DNA of 64,000 nt from Ephydatia muelleri (Eukaryota > Porifera > Demospongiae > Spongillida > Spongillidae), in NCBI GenBank assembly GCA_013339895.1, contig JABACO010000005.1:11417325-11481324 (forward strand), given 5' to 3'. Positions 1 to 14,439 of the stretch are shown piece by piece. Made by a program: the position numbers and the translations under genes. The notes below the pieces were generated by a model. The model saw nothing but the letters and a program-made list of their open reading frames with translations, did not search any database and was not told the origin of the DNA. Position 1 is the stretch's first letter; each line of letters starts with the position of its first letter.

Positions 1-329
1 TTCGATACGATGTTTTTCAATCTGTATCAATGGACAAGCAGCATCACCTCCGATAGAGCATCATCCTGTAACATATTGTAGCTATCATATGCTTCAAGAT
101 CCGATTACGGGTCTGATCCAGGATGTTACATATGCTGTACAGATTGTTGCTACATGTTTTTACAGTTCTTTCACATACAATTCACGTGCAATACACATTC
201 AAACAATACAACATGTTTGTCCGATTGTGTTCATTAACTAATGTTTTGTTGCTTGTTGTCAAACGCTCAAGCCTCCTGACTCGCTCCCTTTCAGTGAATC
301 TACAAGATTCATCACAGAAAACCATCTGA

Positions 330-1318
330 TTAAAATATACAATGCAATTGTTGAAGAGACTGATGAAATACCTGATCAACTGCATGTCCAATCTCAATAT
401 AATCTCCACTGTTGACAAGTTCACCATTGCTTGCAACAATGGCCTTAAACATAGCTACACAATCATCTGTGTCACAGTGAGTTATGTGCAGGTCCATATG
501 TGGCTCCATTTGGAGTGCCTCAATAGTGCAATGTTGAAAACCCACAGCACACAGGAGTACCAGTTTCAAGGGTTGCACAGGTGCCGAGTACTACAAAGTC
601 GTGATAGTTTAAAAATATCTGTGTATTGCAAGTGTTTCACAATCACCTTGTGTAAGGTTCCGGTTTGATAAATGTGCTTTGTTGCCTGAAGTTCTCTTGA
701 AGGAACATTATTTAGCATGTGTTGAATTGCTGAAGACATGTACACATTCCATAAACCATCTCCACACCTGACAAGTGAAATACACAATCAATATGAAAAA
801 CTAAAAAGCTCATTTATATAACCCTCTTATCCATATCAGAAGAATTCGAATCCCATTAGTAGCGGACATGCTGCAGCACTGCAAAATGATTGGAGATGTC
901 TCAACTTGGACCAATACGATTGCTGTAAATATTCTATGTCCTGACACTGGAGATAAATGACTCACATCTGTAAGAATAAACGTACATGTATTAAAACAAC
1001 CCACACATACACACATACACACACACCTTTCTGCTGCGAAAGCTGAGCATGGTCCAAATTCACTCATATTATCCACCAGATGAAGCAAATAATGGATCGT
1101 AGGCTTATTCATTAACTCAGGAAAGCATCTCTTAACAGCACAAAACAAAATTCTGGCAAATATCCTTCCATTGGTTGGATATTGTGGCTGAACAAAATTG
1201 CAGTATGCAATTTTAAATACCTGCATGCAAGCAGCAAGAAAACAATTAAATAGGACACTGTCACAAAACATGTATACACCTTTGAAATCTTCAACAGAAC
1301 CTCCATTTCAGCAGGGTT
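330..1318 (-). pseudogene. C-terminal part of a Plavaka/TNP2-like DNA transposase gene
   Basis: Read on the minus strand, this stretch gives exon-like blocks that continue the transposase-like gene at 14.44-16.13 kb. The block at about 1215-1026 encodes a segment containing 'NKPTIHYLLHLVDNMSEFGP' and then an 'AER' motif, bounded by a pyrimidine-rich acceptor upstream and a GTGTGT donor. The pattern K.-x-H-x-LL-HL-x(5)-FGP-x(4)-F-x-x-ER is what I know from TNP2/Plavaka-type transposases of fungi and animals. A following block near 960-840 resembles the next conserved stretch (ESF.S.VR...SNR..PS) but has in-frame stops, so this copy is decayed. Weaker blocks at 787-566 and 578-330 may be the C-terminus. 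The family call rests on motif memory; the exon borders are my inference. Confidence 0.55.
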
Positions 1319-1380
1319 AAGGACTCTCAAATGCGCGTCTCTCTATGTCTGGAGATGCGCGACTGTTTACGTCATCATTA
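1319..1380 (-). repeat. LTR-like terminal repeat, 3' side of Gypsy element
   Basis: About 62 bases that recur almost unchanged at 14371-14432. It lies just past the end of the pol block and is preceded, on the minus strand, by a purine run (GGGAGGGAG) of the kind used as a polypurine tract. Confidence 0.55.
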
Positions 1381-1395
1381 CACCACTCCCTCCCA

Positions 1396-4230
1396 TCAAT
1401 GCTGCAGGTAGGGCCCATAGCGGTCTGGGGGTTGCCTGTTTCGCATGGGGTAACGTCGTGGAAGCTCTGCAGCAGCTGCAGGTGCAGGGAGCTCTACAGC
1501 AGCAGGTTCAGGTCCAGGGACAGCTTCCATAATTCCGTCGTCTGCAACCCTGTGATCAAGCTCCTCAGCCTCCTCGTCATCACTATCCAGGCTAAGTATT
1601 TCATCTGCCCACTCCAGAGGTACAGTATCTGGACTCGCTGTCTTGGTAGATGTCGACGTCGGCACTGCAACCAAGTCTTCTCGTACGGGGTTTGATGTTG
1701 CCACTGCTGGTTTGAGCCTGTCAAAATGAACACACTGCGTTTTAGTCCCCTTAATGCATTTTATTTTATATGTGCATTCTGCCACACGCTCGACGACTTT
1801 GAATGGACCCTTCCACGGATGGTGAAATTTTCTAGACTTACCTCGCGCAACAGCTGGTGAGTACAGCCACACTAAATCACCACAGTTAAATGGTTTACCG
1901 TGGACCTTCTCATCATAAATACTCTTCTGCCTCTTATGTTCTGCCTCACATCGTTCTCTCACTAGACAGTATGCATTTTCTAAGCCATCCTTCAGCTTCT
2001 GCACATACTCGGGAAGTGTAGTCTGTTCAATAGGATTAGAACCATACATTAAATCTATCGGCAATTTCACTTCCCGCCCAAACATAAGAAAAAATGGGCT
2101 AAACCCTGTAGAAGAGTGGATACTGGAATTGTATGCAAGGCAAACCTTCCGGATATAGAGATCCCAGTCCGATGGATGGTTGTGTGCAGTAGTTGCCAAC
2201 ATGTCCAAGAGTGTTCTATTAAATCTTTCGACCATGCCATTACCCTGTGGGTGGTAGGGTGTCGTACGTGACTTTCTGATCTCCAAAAGCTTGCATATTT
2301 CCTCTATCAATTCTGATTCGAACTGTCGGCCCTGGTCAGAGTGCAATTGTTCTGGGGGAGAAAACCGGCAAAACAATTCATCTACTAATTTCTTGGCAAC
2401 TGTTGTGGCTTCTTGATTCCGGATTGGAAATGCTTCCACCCATCTTGTGAAGTGGTCTACAGCTGCCAACACATACTTATTTCCTTCCTCTGTCACTGGT
2501 AAAGGGCCTAAAATGTCAATACTCACCAACTGCATAGGGTATCCAGACTGGATGGACTGCAAATAAGCCTTCCTTTTGGGAACTGTCATTTTTCTGGTGG
2601 CACAGGTCAAACAGGATTTACACCAGTTTCTCGCTGCTTCTGCACATCCTGGCCAGTAGAAGCGTTCTTTTAAGCGAGACAACACCTTCTCCTCCCCAAG
2701 GTGTCCCCCCACAGCACCTTCATGGAGATCACGTATTGCACTAGCCTGAAGTTTAGAGGGCAACACAAGTTGGAGTCTATCATCTCCATCATCGATCCGT
2801 TTCCACAGCACGCTGTTTTTGATACACAGAAGTTGCCACTTCTGGAGGAGAAGACGACTTTCCCTACTCCAGGTTTTGGAGACATCTAAAGGAGGTGTTT
2901 GACCGTGCCGCACCGCCTGGTATACTGGGTTGATTGAAGCATCCTCCATTTGTAATCTCTGCATGTCCTCTAAAGAATAGTATTGGAAGGGAAAGGCTGG
3001 CAATACACTCACAGATGCACTAACTTCAACCTCCTTTCCTTGGTCGACACGACCACATTGCCTGCATGGGATTCTGGAAAGGGCATCTGCATTGCAATGT
3101 TGGGTACCTTGACGATGAATGACCACAAAGTCAAATTCTTGTAGCCTTTCCAACCAGCGGGCTAGTTGCCCTTCAGGTTCCTTAAAATTTTGCAACCAAA
3201 CTAAAGAACCATGGTCGGTCCTTAGAGTAAACTGTCTACCCAGTAGGTATGGCCTAAAATGGTGTGTAAACTCCACCACTGCCAGCAGTTCTCTACGAGT
3301 CACACAATATCTTTGTTCCTGCCTGCTAAGGGAACGGCTAGCATATGCTATTACACGTTCAGACCCATCTTCAGAAGGTTGTGATAGCACTGCCCCTATC
3401 CCTACATCACTTGCATCAGTGTCTAAGACAAAACATTTTGAATAGTCAGGGTATGCCAGGACTGGAGAGGAAACAAGACATCTGCGAAGCTCATCAAAGG
3501 CACTCTGACACAACTCATTCCAATGGAACATTTTATTTTTTTCTGTTAGGCGTTGCAATGGTTTAGCAATAGAGGAAAAGTTTTTAATAAACCTCCTATA
3601 GTAATTGGCCAGGCCTAGAAAACGTTGAATTTCTTGCTTACATGTTGGAGTTGGCCAATTGCATATTGCCTCTACTTTAGTTGGGTCTGTAGAAATCCCT
3701 TCTGTTGAAACCACATGTCCAAGATACTGGACTTCTCTTTGACATAGACTACACTTTGACCAAATTGTACAGGTGATTCTCAAAACTGTCACCAACCACT
3801 ACAATATCATCTATGTATACCAGGCAACTGTACCACTTCAACCCGCTTAACACTTTATCCATAAGACGTTGAAACGTTGCTGGCGCATTACATAACCCGA
3901 ATGGCATCACCTCAAATTGGTAGAGACCTTCTGGAGTTGAGAAAGCTGTTTTCTCTTTGTCTTCATCAGCAACCTCTACCTGCCAGTAACCAGTGGCTAA
4001 GTCCAATGTTGAAAACAGCTTTGAGCCAGCCAAAGTATCCAATGTATCATCCACGCGGGGAAGAGGGTATGCATCTTTTCTAGTGACTGCGTTTACCTTT
4101 CGATAATCGACGCAGAACCTTGTGGATCCATCCTTTTTTGTAACTAGGACAATGGGAGAGGACCACGGGCTGTCTGATGGTTGAATTGCCCCCTTTGCCA
4201 ACATGTCTTGCAACAGCTTCCTCACTTCTT
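1396..4230 (-). pseudogene. Gypsy pol block: reverse transcriptase, RNase H, integrase
   Basis: Fossil pol region. Recognisable in order on the minus strand: RT fingers and palm with the 'FCVDYRKVNAVT' and 'YIDDIVV' motifs; RNase H with 'LDTDASDVGIGAVLSQ'; the integrase H2C2 zinc-binding region; the integrase core with 'SIDILGPLP' and 'YHPQGNGMVERFNRTLLDM'; and a basic C-terminal tail. This is the usual Ty3/Gypsy order with integrase last. The block is mostly long open sequence, with few breaks. It belongs to the same element as the gag/protease block at 12.35-14.30 kb. Confidence 0.85.
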
Positions 4231-4239
4231 CTCATGTCC
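4231..4239. repeat. 9-base direct repeat CTCATGTCC (left copy of target duplication)
   Basis: CTCATGTCC occurs here and again at 12341-12349, exactly where the two halves of the Gypsy coding region stop and resume. This is what a 9-base target-site duplication round the 8.1 kb insertion would look like. Nine bases suits Mutator-like elements (8-10 bases); hAT normally makes 8. Confidence 0.6.
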
Positions 4240-5519
4240 AGCAATTGCGGACTTGAATAATTGAATACCCGCGTTACGCGTTTAAAATTAATTGAACGGG
4301 AAGTCTATGAAGAAATGTCTTCCAACGCTCACCGTTCTTAAACGTAACATAAATGTTAAGTCTACCAAACGGATTATGATACAGGTGAAGATATCCCATC
4401 GTTTTTGTGTTCTGGTCTTCGTTAAAATATGCTCACTGCTATTTCCCTACACCGTTTTGTGTTCTCTACATACCTTAGTACGTGGAACATGAAATTGTTA
4501 TGTTTCTTCAATTTTTTTCCAATCACGCAGACCGAAAGTTCAAGTCTACCGAGTGGTTTATAAAACCTGAACCACCTAGACATTTTTAGGCACAATTAGT
4601 ATAATTTTGCCCCCTACGCAAAAGTTTCCTCAGGCAATTTTGTGCACCCCACTGTAAAATGTGGACAAATGTATGATGTCATTCATGCTACGTCACTGTT
4701 GCATGGCGGTTTCTGCCTGGAATGGCACCAAGCACCATCAGGAGTAAACGTAGGGCGTACGAGGCGCGCATGCGAACATGACACACTCTGGACTGTAGTT
4801 GTACTAGCTGTGATTAGACCAACATGCATGAATCGATAGCTAGCTTCAGTAAAGCGACATCGCGTTGCAACTTGTGTACAACCGTACAAATGACGCAGTT
4901 CTAGGCTATAGCGCTGTATCTTGGATTGATAATATACTGTCCACTCCTCGAGCCACTAGCTAGGCCAACTAAAGTTTTGGGTCGAGCTATAGTCAGGACG
5001 TGACGTGCGCAAAAATTAATATTTATTTATAGCTGATCCGCATCGACATAGCTAGCTGGGTGGAACGGTGTCTCGTCGGTGTGACGTCGACATAACCAAG
5101 ATGCGTGGTGTTTTATACGCCATATTTTTGCTGTATGAACCATTCCTTTGTAAACGATTCGGTAAGATGATTAGCAGTCGAGCTAGCCAGTGGGTGTGGC
5201 CTTATAAACCGTTTCGCGCGCGTGAAGAGGTCGCTTTACAATTTCCCGTACTGTAGTACATCTGAAGAACTATTACAGTGTATATATACCACTCAGGACA
5301 AAGCTAAATATTTGCTCTGCTCTTCTTCCTAACTGCAGAATACTAGTAACTTGAGGACAGGAGGCCTTGTTATATCTAACCTAAATGCGTTACTACAAAC
5401 CTTTGGCTCAAGCTAGCTGATAAGGACTTACAGAGTCAATGGTAAAGCTTTACTGCATTTCAAGGTATGTTTGCTTGCACAAGCTTAATAGTAGTACTTG
5501 ATACAATTAGGTTAATTTA
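4240..5519. other. No gene seen
   Basis: Only short unsupported open frames. The stretch near 4900-5060 has many AGCTAG tetramers and short palindromes but nothing I can name. Confidence 0.5.
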
Positions 5520-6525
5520 GATGCAGACAGTTGTTGATGGAGGGTACATTTGGTGATCAAAGGGTACAGTGGTGATGAAGGGTGGGCGGAGGGTACAGTG
5601 GTGATGGAGGGTGTGTGGAGAGTACAGGGTGGGTAGAGGGAGTGGTGATGGAAGGCGGGTGGAGATTATAGTGTGATGGAGGGTGGATGGAGGGTAGAGG
5701 GTGGGTGGAGAGTGCAGGGTGGGTAGAGGGAATTGGTGATGGTGGGTGGGTGGAGAACAGTGTTGATGGAGGGTGGGTGGAGGGTACAGTGGTGATGGAG
5801 GGTGGGTGGAGGGTACAGTGGTGATGGAGGCTGGTTGGAGGAGAGTACAGGGTGGGTGAAGGGTGGGTGGAGAGTAGAGAGTGGGTGGAGAGTACAGGGT
5901 GGGTGGAGAGTACAGTGGTGATGGAGGGTGGGTGGAGGGTACAGCGGTGATGGAGGGTGGGTGGAGGGTACAGTGGTGACAGAGTGTGTGTGAAGGGTGC
6001 AGTGGTGATGGAGGGTGGGTGGAGGGTACAGTGGTGACGGAGTGTGTGTGAAGGGTGCAGTGGTGATGGAGGGTGGGTGGAGGGTACAGTGGTGACGGAG
6101 TGTGGGTGAAGGGTGCAGTGGTGATGGAAGGTGGGTGGAGGGTACAGTGGTGACGGAGTGTGGGTGAAGGGTGCAGTGGTGATGGAGGGTGGGTGGAGGG
6201 TACAGTGGTGACGGAGTGTGGGTGAAGGGTGCAGTGGTGATGGAGGGTGGGTGGAGGGTACAGTGGTGACGGAGTGTGTGTGAAGGGTGCAGTGGTGATG
6301 GAGGGTGGGTGGAGGGTACAGTGGTGACGGAGTGTGGGTGAAGGGTGCAGTGGTGATGGAAGGTGGGTGGAGGGTACAGTGGTGACAGAGTGTGTGTGAA
6401 GGGTGCAGCGGTGATGGAGGGTGGTGGAGGGTACAGTGGTGACGGAGTGTGTGTGAAGGGTGCAGTGGTGATGGAAGGTGGGTGGAGGGTACAGTGGTGA
6501 CGGAGTGTGGGTGAAGGGTGCTTAT
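5520..6525. repeat. Minisatellite with 29-base monomer and 58-base higher-order unit
   Basis: About 1 kb of GT/GGA-rich tandem repeat on the plus strand. The 5' third uses variable units around GGAGGGTGGGTGGAGGGT. From about 5940 two kinds of 29-base monomer alternate, one with TGGTGATGGAGGGTGGG and one with TGGTGACGGAGTGTG, giving a regular 58-base period (the phrase CAGTGGTGAC recurs at 5971, 6029 and 6087). The long minus-strand open frames rich in His, Pro, Thr and Ser follow from this repeat and are not genes. Confidence 0.9.
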
Positions 6526-7149
6526 TAGCAATGTACACATTGTGCTGTTAGATCAGTGCTGACTATATATCACAAGGCATTGCTTCCTGTGGCCTGGTTT
6601 GATCTGAAAGGATAATAACGTCTTCAGATCCTGCTGAAAATTCACACTAATTAACAGTGTATGTGTATGTGTCCATGTGTATGTGTGTGCATGTGTGTGC
6701 ATGTATTCAGTTGTATGTGTATATGTTTATGTGTATATTTGTATATGCATTAGCATGTTGCATGCCATTCTGGATCTATACGTTACAAAAATTACTCCTG
6801 CCCATCCTCTGTATCCTCCTTTGCTTCCTTCCTCCCCCCTCCCCCCATTCACACACTCCTCTCCTTCCAGAATTCCTTGTGAACTGCCGCATAACTGGTA
6901 CATACCATTCTTCTTTCTTTCTCCCTCATCATGTCACATGCTAGGCCATTCGGTCCAGCTGGCGGACAAAGCTAAGTAAAACCTCTAAGAGGAGCTCTGA
7001 GTAGACCTTTTTAGTTGGCCTCTATGCTCACGCCTAGACTCAAGACTTTGTGATTGAAAGGACATTTCTTTCCAAGCACCAAGTTTATGTGTGAACACAA
7101 TTGGACACAGTTGTTGTATTGTATGGAATTGTGTTGTATTCAATTATAT

Positions 7150-8930
<1,781 letters not shown>

Positions 8931-9479
8931 AGCCATTGATGTATGACAGGAAAATAAGTTTAAAAAGTACAATCAATGCACAAGTGAAGTGATGGGGGGT
9001 AAACAAAATCAGGTTGTCAATAGGACTGAATGGTTGCTTTCCCAGGAATTAACAGTAGTACAATACCTGGAACCAGACAAAGGGATAATCTTGTTTGGGG
9101 ATAAGTTGTATATAGAGGGGAGAGTTGCAGACAGGAGGCAGGCTTAACCTAATAACCTTAGACAAAGCTCCCTTTCAACATACTGTATGTTTCCCCATGC
9201 CCAATCTAAGCCTGGGAGGTATGCATTTACTTCCTAAATAAAAACACTCAACGTCCAGGGTCAGGCAGCTGCAGCACAGTATACATGTTTACAGAAAGGT
9301 GAAATAACTGCTCTACATGAGTAATTTCAGAGGTTGGTATACTTATTGCAATGTCTTTAAGTATAGCTGTCTTTTTTAGTACAATGTACACATCAACACA
9401 GTGTTTTGGACTACTGATATCATATTTATAAGAAATGACATTATGATTCAGGCAATGATAAGAGTATAATACATCACAC

Positions 9480-10214
9480 AATATACTTCACAAGACGCAT
9501 GTACACTTTTTCCTCAAAGTATCTCTTCTTTAACTTTAAAGTACCATCTTCCTCTCTATTGAAAAGTTTCTTGGACCATCTTATTGCACTTTTCATTTCC
9601 ACTGGAAAATGGATGCGACAACCGTCCCCAAGATGATCAAAAACTGTGTCCCAACCAGGTGTAAAAAAGATAGGATTGAAGTCTTCCAAATTAAAGGATT
9701 TGTACCTCTTTTTGACTCTCTGCTAGTAACACCTTTGCGTCCAAAAAGAAAATGGAACACATCAATTCTAAATTCAAAAGATATAAATCTTTTCCGTCTT
9801 GTTCCTGTGGACAGTGAAAGCTGGACGTCCCTCATCATTCTGCTGACACAGCTTAGTACCAAGCGGGATGAAGGTTTTGGGACGTGAAATGTCCTAAAGA
9901 AAAGATTCTCTTACTACATAAAATGAAGTACGAAATCCATACTTTAAAAGATACGGTGTAAGGTCTTTCTGCGCAACCCAGGAGGCATCCTGGATAGGCC
10001 ATCCTTTCCACAAGACTAGGAATTCCTTTTGAGCACCCTGGTAAGGATTAATGATAGAGTTTTTACTAGGATTATGTCTACCTTTGTTCTTGACGTTACG
10101 ATCCTCTCGACTGGATAATAAGCCATTGCGCGCGTAAGTGTGAAGGACGAGGGCTCTAAATTCTATCCCCTCGTCCCCCTTCCATGGGCGCTTGTAGTTA
10201 CGCACCCTATACAT
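9480..10214 (-). pseudogene. Chromodomain-like fragment with unknown flanks
   Basis: On the minus strand, about 10040-9930, the frame encodes 'KEFLVLWKGWPIQDASWV' followed by DLTPY. This matches the chromodomain core (YLVKWKGW....TWEP..nL). Upstream the frame reads RVRNYKRPWKGDEG, and downstream, in another frame near 9689-9480, comes a Lys-rich stretch (NREEDGTLKLKKRYFEEK). I cannot tell whether these belong to one spliced gene. Chromodomains occur in heterochromatin proteins and at the C-end of some retrotransposon integrases. With no other domain recognisable the owner stays unknown. Confidence 0.4.
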
Positions 10215-10219
10215 TATTG

Positions 10220-12340
10220 CATACTACATAATACTATACTTGGAAAGTGTCATACGAGGACATCACGTTTACAGCGCTATTTGGACCACTACGATCGGAG
10301 AATATCTAGAGGTATGCAAGGAGCCTACACGATCGCCGTGCCGTCTGCATCAAGAAGGGAGGTGTAATTGTTGGTCATGTACCACGTGAATTAACAGCAA
10401 TTCAGGTTAAATTCATCGATCACGGTGACGCTATCAGCTGCAGGGTGCGAGGGAGACCACAACAAGGACAAGGATTAGAAGTTCCGTGTTCCTATATATG
10501 AGCAGGAAAGAAGAAACTATTAACTGCAATGCAAAAGTACCTAAGCACACTGCATGTATCCATAGATAGTATGGAGTGATATGCAATGAACTGACTGTGT
10601 TGTTCAGTGCTATATACTGGCACGTAGCTGTGTGATGATCCAGACTCATGCCCAATGTAGTTACCATGAATACATGTACATGTATACTGCAATGTTGTTT
10701 ACAATGAGTTGCAATGTTTAGAATGAGCTCTGCATGATGTTGCCTGCAGGAGTTCATAATGCTTGCATGCCTTCAAACATACACGGGCCTATGAACTTTT
10801 AATGGGTGTGAAAAAATAGTGCGTTCCAACTGATAATCATGTAGCGGGCTTTACGTGTACCACATGCATGTATCCACCTCATCCTGACTTAATTCAGCTG
10901 ATCAATGTGAAAGCAGTTCAGGAATTGATTCTCTGGCAGCGGCTAGACCACTGCTGTGAATAAGGTCTATAAGTTGTCTGCACTTATGACCTATATATAT
11001 TGTCTCTCTTGTTACTCCTGTACTATAGATGTTTTGAATGAGCTCTGCATGATGTTGCCTGCAGGCGTTCATAATGTTTGCCTTCAAACATCCACTGACC
11101 TATGAATGTGATAAAATGGTGCATTCCAACAGATAATCATGTACATGTAGCGGGCTTTTCCACTGTACTTTTGTGAATCTGATGTATAGCAACCAGTTAT
11201 TTCAGGGTTTTACATGTAGCTGTTCATATGTGTGCATGATATGACGCTTTCCTACATATTTTATAAATCATAATTGTACATCTCCTTGTAATCAATCACA
11301 CATGTTACACAACTGCTATGGACTTCCTATTTTCTGCGCATCATATACTACACATCAAGTTTGCTGTATGGTAAAATGCATATTGTGGGATCTTGCTTTA
11401 ACTTCGTGTTTTTATCCCCGAATCCCACGATTATTAAGACCCACCATGGATTTTTGCTGATATGACCAAATTGCACCTCTCATTAAAAACGATACAGATG
11501 GGAAATAATCGTGAGCTACATGTATACAACAGAAATTTCTCCATGTGCTGTTTGATAGCTTCGAACGCTTTGACTTAAAACGTACTCGAACGAAACTGTA
11601 AAACACCATCATTCCCGCCTGATGTAGCGACACCTCGTGTTAAAATACTCAATCGGTTACTGAGTATCATGATTAGTTCCACTATTGTGTCGCGTGAGAA
11701 ATGCACGAAATGACTTGGTATCAGGGAACTAATAAAACGCTCAACTAAATTTGCGCATGGTATGTAGGATATAGGTTTGATAGTGTTTCGGCAACAACAA
11801 AAACATGTCAGGACCTGTTATTATTATACACTAGTCTGGCACGCAGAATTTTTAATTTGCGCACTTGCGCTGCATCAATCCACATAAGCATGGGCGTACC
11901 GTATTTGTATCGTCAAGACTCGTTTTTATCTTTGCAGAAACGGAGGTTTGGCACAATGTATCGTCAGAGATATATTATCTCTGGTATCGTACTATTTGAG
12001 AGCAGAAGTCTCGTGAGCAGACGACACATCAAATGACGCAAGGTATTACATAATGACATACGTTTATGAATAAAATTAATTATGCTCGGTTGTAATGAAT
12101 TTGTCTTGAATTTAGTTCATGGATGCTTAATGTTCTTTTCATGATACACGTATATTATAATCAGACTGATTTTTAGCGAATACTGAACGTGTTTGGAATT
12201 CAATTTGAAAAAATTAATTTTAGTTAATTGATTTGAATTAATAATTTCTTGTCTTGCAACATGATAAATCATTTAAAAAGGTGACAAATTTATTGGTGAA
12301 ATCAGAATTCTCAAATCTCTATCACAACTTTACATATTTA
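10220..12340. repeat. AT-rich spacer with a duplicated ~140-base segment
   Basis: No gene seen. The segment at about 10720-10862 (GCATGATGTTGCCTGCAGG to the motif TAATCATGTAGCGGGCTTT) recurs in the same orientation at about 11037-11168 with roughly 10 % differences, 320 bases downstream. Confidence 0.6.
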
Positions 12341-12349
12341 CTCATGTCC
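12341..12349. repeat. 9-base direct repeat CTCATGTCC (right copy)
   Basis: Matches 4231-4239 and marks the right edge of the 8.1 kb insertion. Confidence 0.6.
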
Positions 12350-14304
12350 TCCATTTCTGGCCATGTCTACGAGCATGGGGAATCCTGCGAGGTGGAATGT
12401 GGACGGGTAGAGAATCTCCTGTGTTGATTCTGTGTTTTGAAAGGCTGGTGCACCCTAATCCGTCATTGGAGAGAGAAAATACATCACTGTACTCCAGCAG
12501 CAAATAATACAATTTTTCTTTCTCAGCGGAAGAGACATGATTGCCAACCTTGCAAACCATATCCCATAGCATGTCCTTGTCCTTGGGGGATGCTTCTGAG
12601 GGTGACGTGGGGGCAGGCAAGACATTTCCCACGCACATATCATCTAACTGTTCCATTCTTGCTATTTGCACTCCCTTCCTTACCACAACTGATTCTTCCC
12701 TTGGATTGAGTAGGCGTACAGGCACTGCCTGGCTGGTAGGACACACCACAGAACGAGCCACCATAACTCCATACCTACCTGCTCTATTACCTTCAACAAT
12801 CCAAGTTCCCTTCCTGCTGGTTGTATCTTCTAGTGCAGCCATAACCTCTATCTCACTGGCAGGCGGGATTGTAACCTTTTGTGTCAAGATCAGTCCAACT
12901 GCAATGTTTTTTTCTGTCTTTGAACTGCCTTGTGGGAGGAGTTTTAGTGACAGCCTTCTGGAAGGGAAGGTTAGATTTCTATGACCACAATCAATCACAC
13001 AGTGATTGGACTCGACAAAGTCTAGTCCAAGTATCGCTTCCACCAGAATGTCATCAGTAACTACAAATGGTACATTGAATATGTTACCTTCCAGGGACAA
13101 TGGTAAACCTGCAACACCTTTTACTGACAATGCACTGCCATTCACACCAACAAGTGTCTGGCCCGTCCATTTTTCTATAGGTGGCAAAACTCTGCCGCAC
13201 CCAGCTACTCTTTGCCATACGTTCACACTGAGAAGAGAAACTGCAGCACCTGTATCAATCAGACATTCTACAGGGGTAGAACAAATGGAAGCGCATATAC
13301 GATAACTCATACCAAGGGTCACTGCAAGGGTGGGTATAGCCAATTTATCACTGCGGGCCTCTATATGTCTTCCCTCGTACGGCTGGCCCTTGCCGTTGAG
13401 GGGTTGGAGTTTTCCTGCTGCTGCTTGGCAGGTGGGTCTCTACAAAACCGTGCTATGTGACCCTTTCTTCCGCAGTTCCAACAAATCACTGTTCGGTTCC
13501 GTTTGCCTGGTTCCTTGTCGATAGCTTGGGCCCTCCCAGTCTGTATGGACGATTCCAGTCTATGGAGCCGTTCGCTAATTGTCTGTATGATGCCCAGTAG
13601 GTCGTTTTCCGTCGAGGAGGCCACACTCGCGACTGCCTCTGCCCGCTCATCATCCTCGGCTGGCTGCTGCTGAGTGACGGAAATAACACGGTGGGACTTA
13701 CCTGTGATTGGACCTGAGCTTCTTAGATAAGATTCCAATTCGATGGTGGCAGTGACAGCTTCCTCAACGTTTTGGGGTCGCTTCTGCTTAACTCCAAAAG
13801 CAACCTGGGGGTTTTCAATCTGTGACACTGGTTGAGAGCCAGACGTTCGCGCGCTCTCTCTTCCAAGTCTGCGTAAGCCCTATCGGATAAAACCCTTAAG
13901 GCGTCACCAAATGATGCCCAGTCCTCGTCGTCCCGCTTTGCCCGCGTATGCAACTCCGCCACGTAAAGCTCCTTTTTGCTATCGGGAAAAAAACGCTTTT
14001 TCAATGCTTTTACACACTCACCGTAGTCTTTCCGCGTGTTCTCTGGCAGCTTCATAAATACAGTATGAGCCTTCCCCGTCAAGCGTACCCTCAACCATTT
14101 CAACTTATCTCCGTCGGTGTCCCACTTGTTGACAACCGCGACGCTTTCAAAATGGTCAATCCATTCTTGCCAGTTTCCGCAGTCACCACTAAAGGGCTCT
14201 GGAATAAGTAGCGGCTTGGAGGACATGGTACAGCTCTGCCGACTACGCCAATGTAACGCGGCCAAGTTTAATAGTAGCAGAGTTCGGTACAACCACAAGC
14301 ACAC
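12350..14304 (-). pseudogene. Gypsy gag and protease block
   Basis: Fossil 5' part of the retrotransposon. On the minus strand a capsid-like gag region comes first ('KPLLIPEPFSGDCGNWQEWI', then a helical region typical of Ty3/Gypsy gag). A CCHC zinc knuckle follows ('CWNCGRKGHIARFCRD', near 13490-13430), then an aspartic protease with the active site 'DTGAAVSL' (near 13250) and an LGLDF flap-side motif. The start of the RT connection lies at the lower end, where the 8.1 kb insertion begins. A few breaks are present. Confidence 0.82.
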
Positions 14305-14370
14305 TAATACAGACAGTCAATATACAAAAAAATACGGCAATATATAGTTTCACATGAATAGAGGGGTCAA

Positions 14371-14432
14371 AGGACTCTCAGATGCGCGTCTCTCTATGTC
14401 TGGAGATGCGCGACTGTTTACGTCATCATTAC
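14371..14432 (-). repeat. LTR-like terminal repeat, 5' side of Gypsy element
   Basis: Second copy of the repeat at 1319-1380, about 65 bases upstream of the gag block. One difference is visible between the copies (C for A in the CTCTCAR part), consistent with a young insertion if these are LTRs. Confidence 0.55.
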
Positions 14433-14439
14433 AGCTATA

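Noticed and set aside
1112-1330. A small membrane protein frame on the minus strand
   Set aside because: The hydrophobic part is the pyrimidine-rich intron before the transposase-like exon.
5557-6540. Open frames of 290-327 codons on the minus strand rich in His, Pro, Thr and Ser
   Set aside because: They are translations of the 29-base minisatellite in two frames; no start context, domain or splice evidence.
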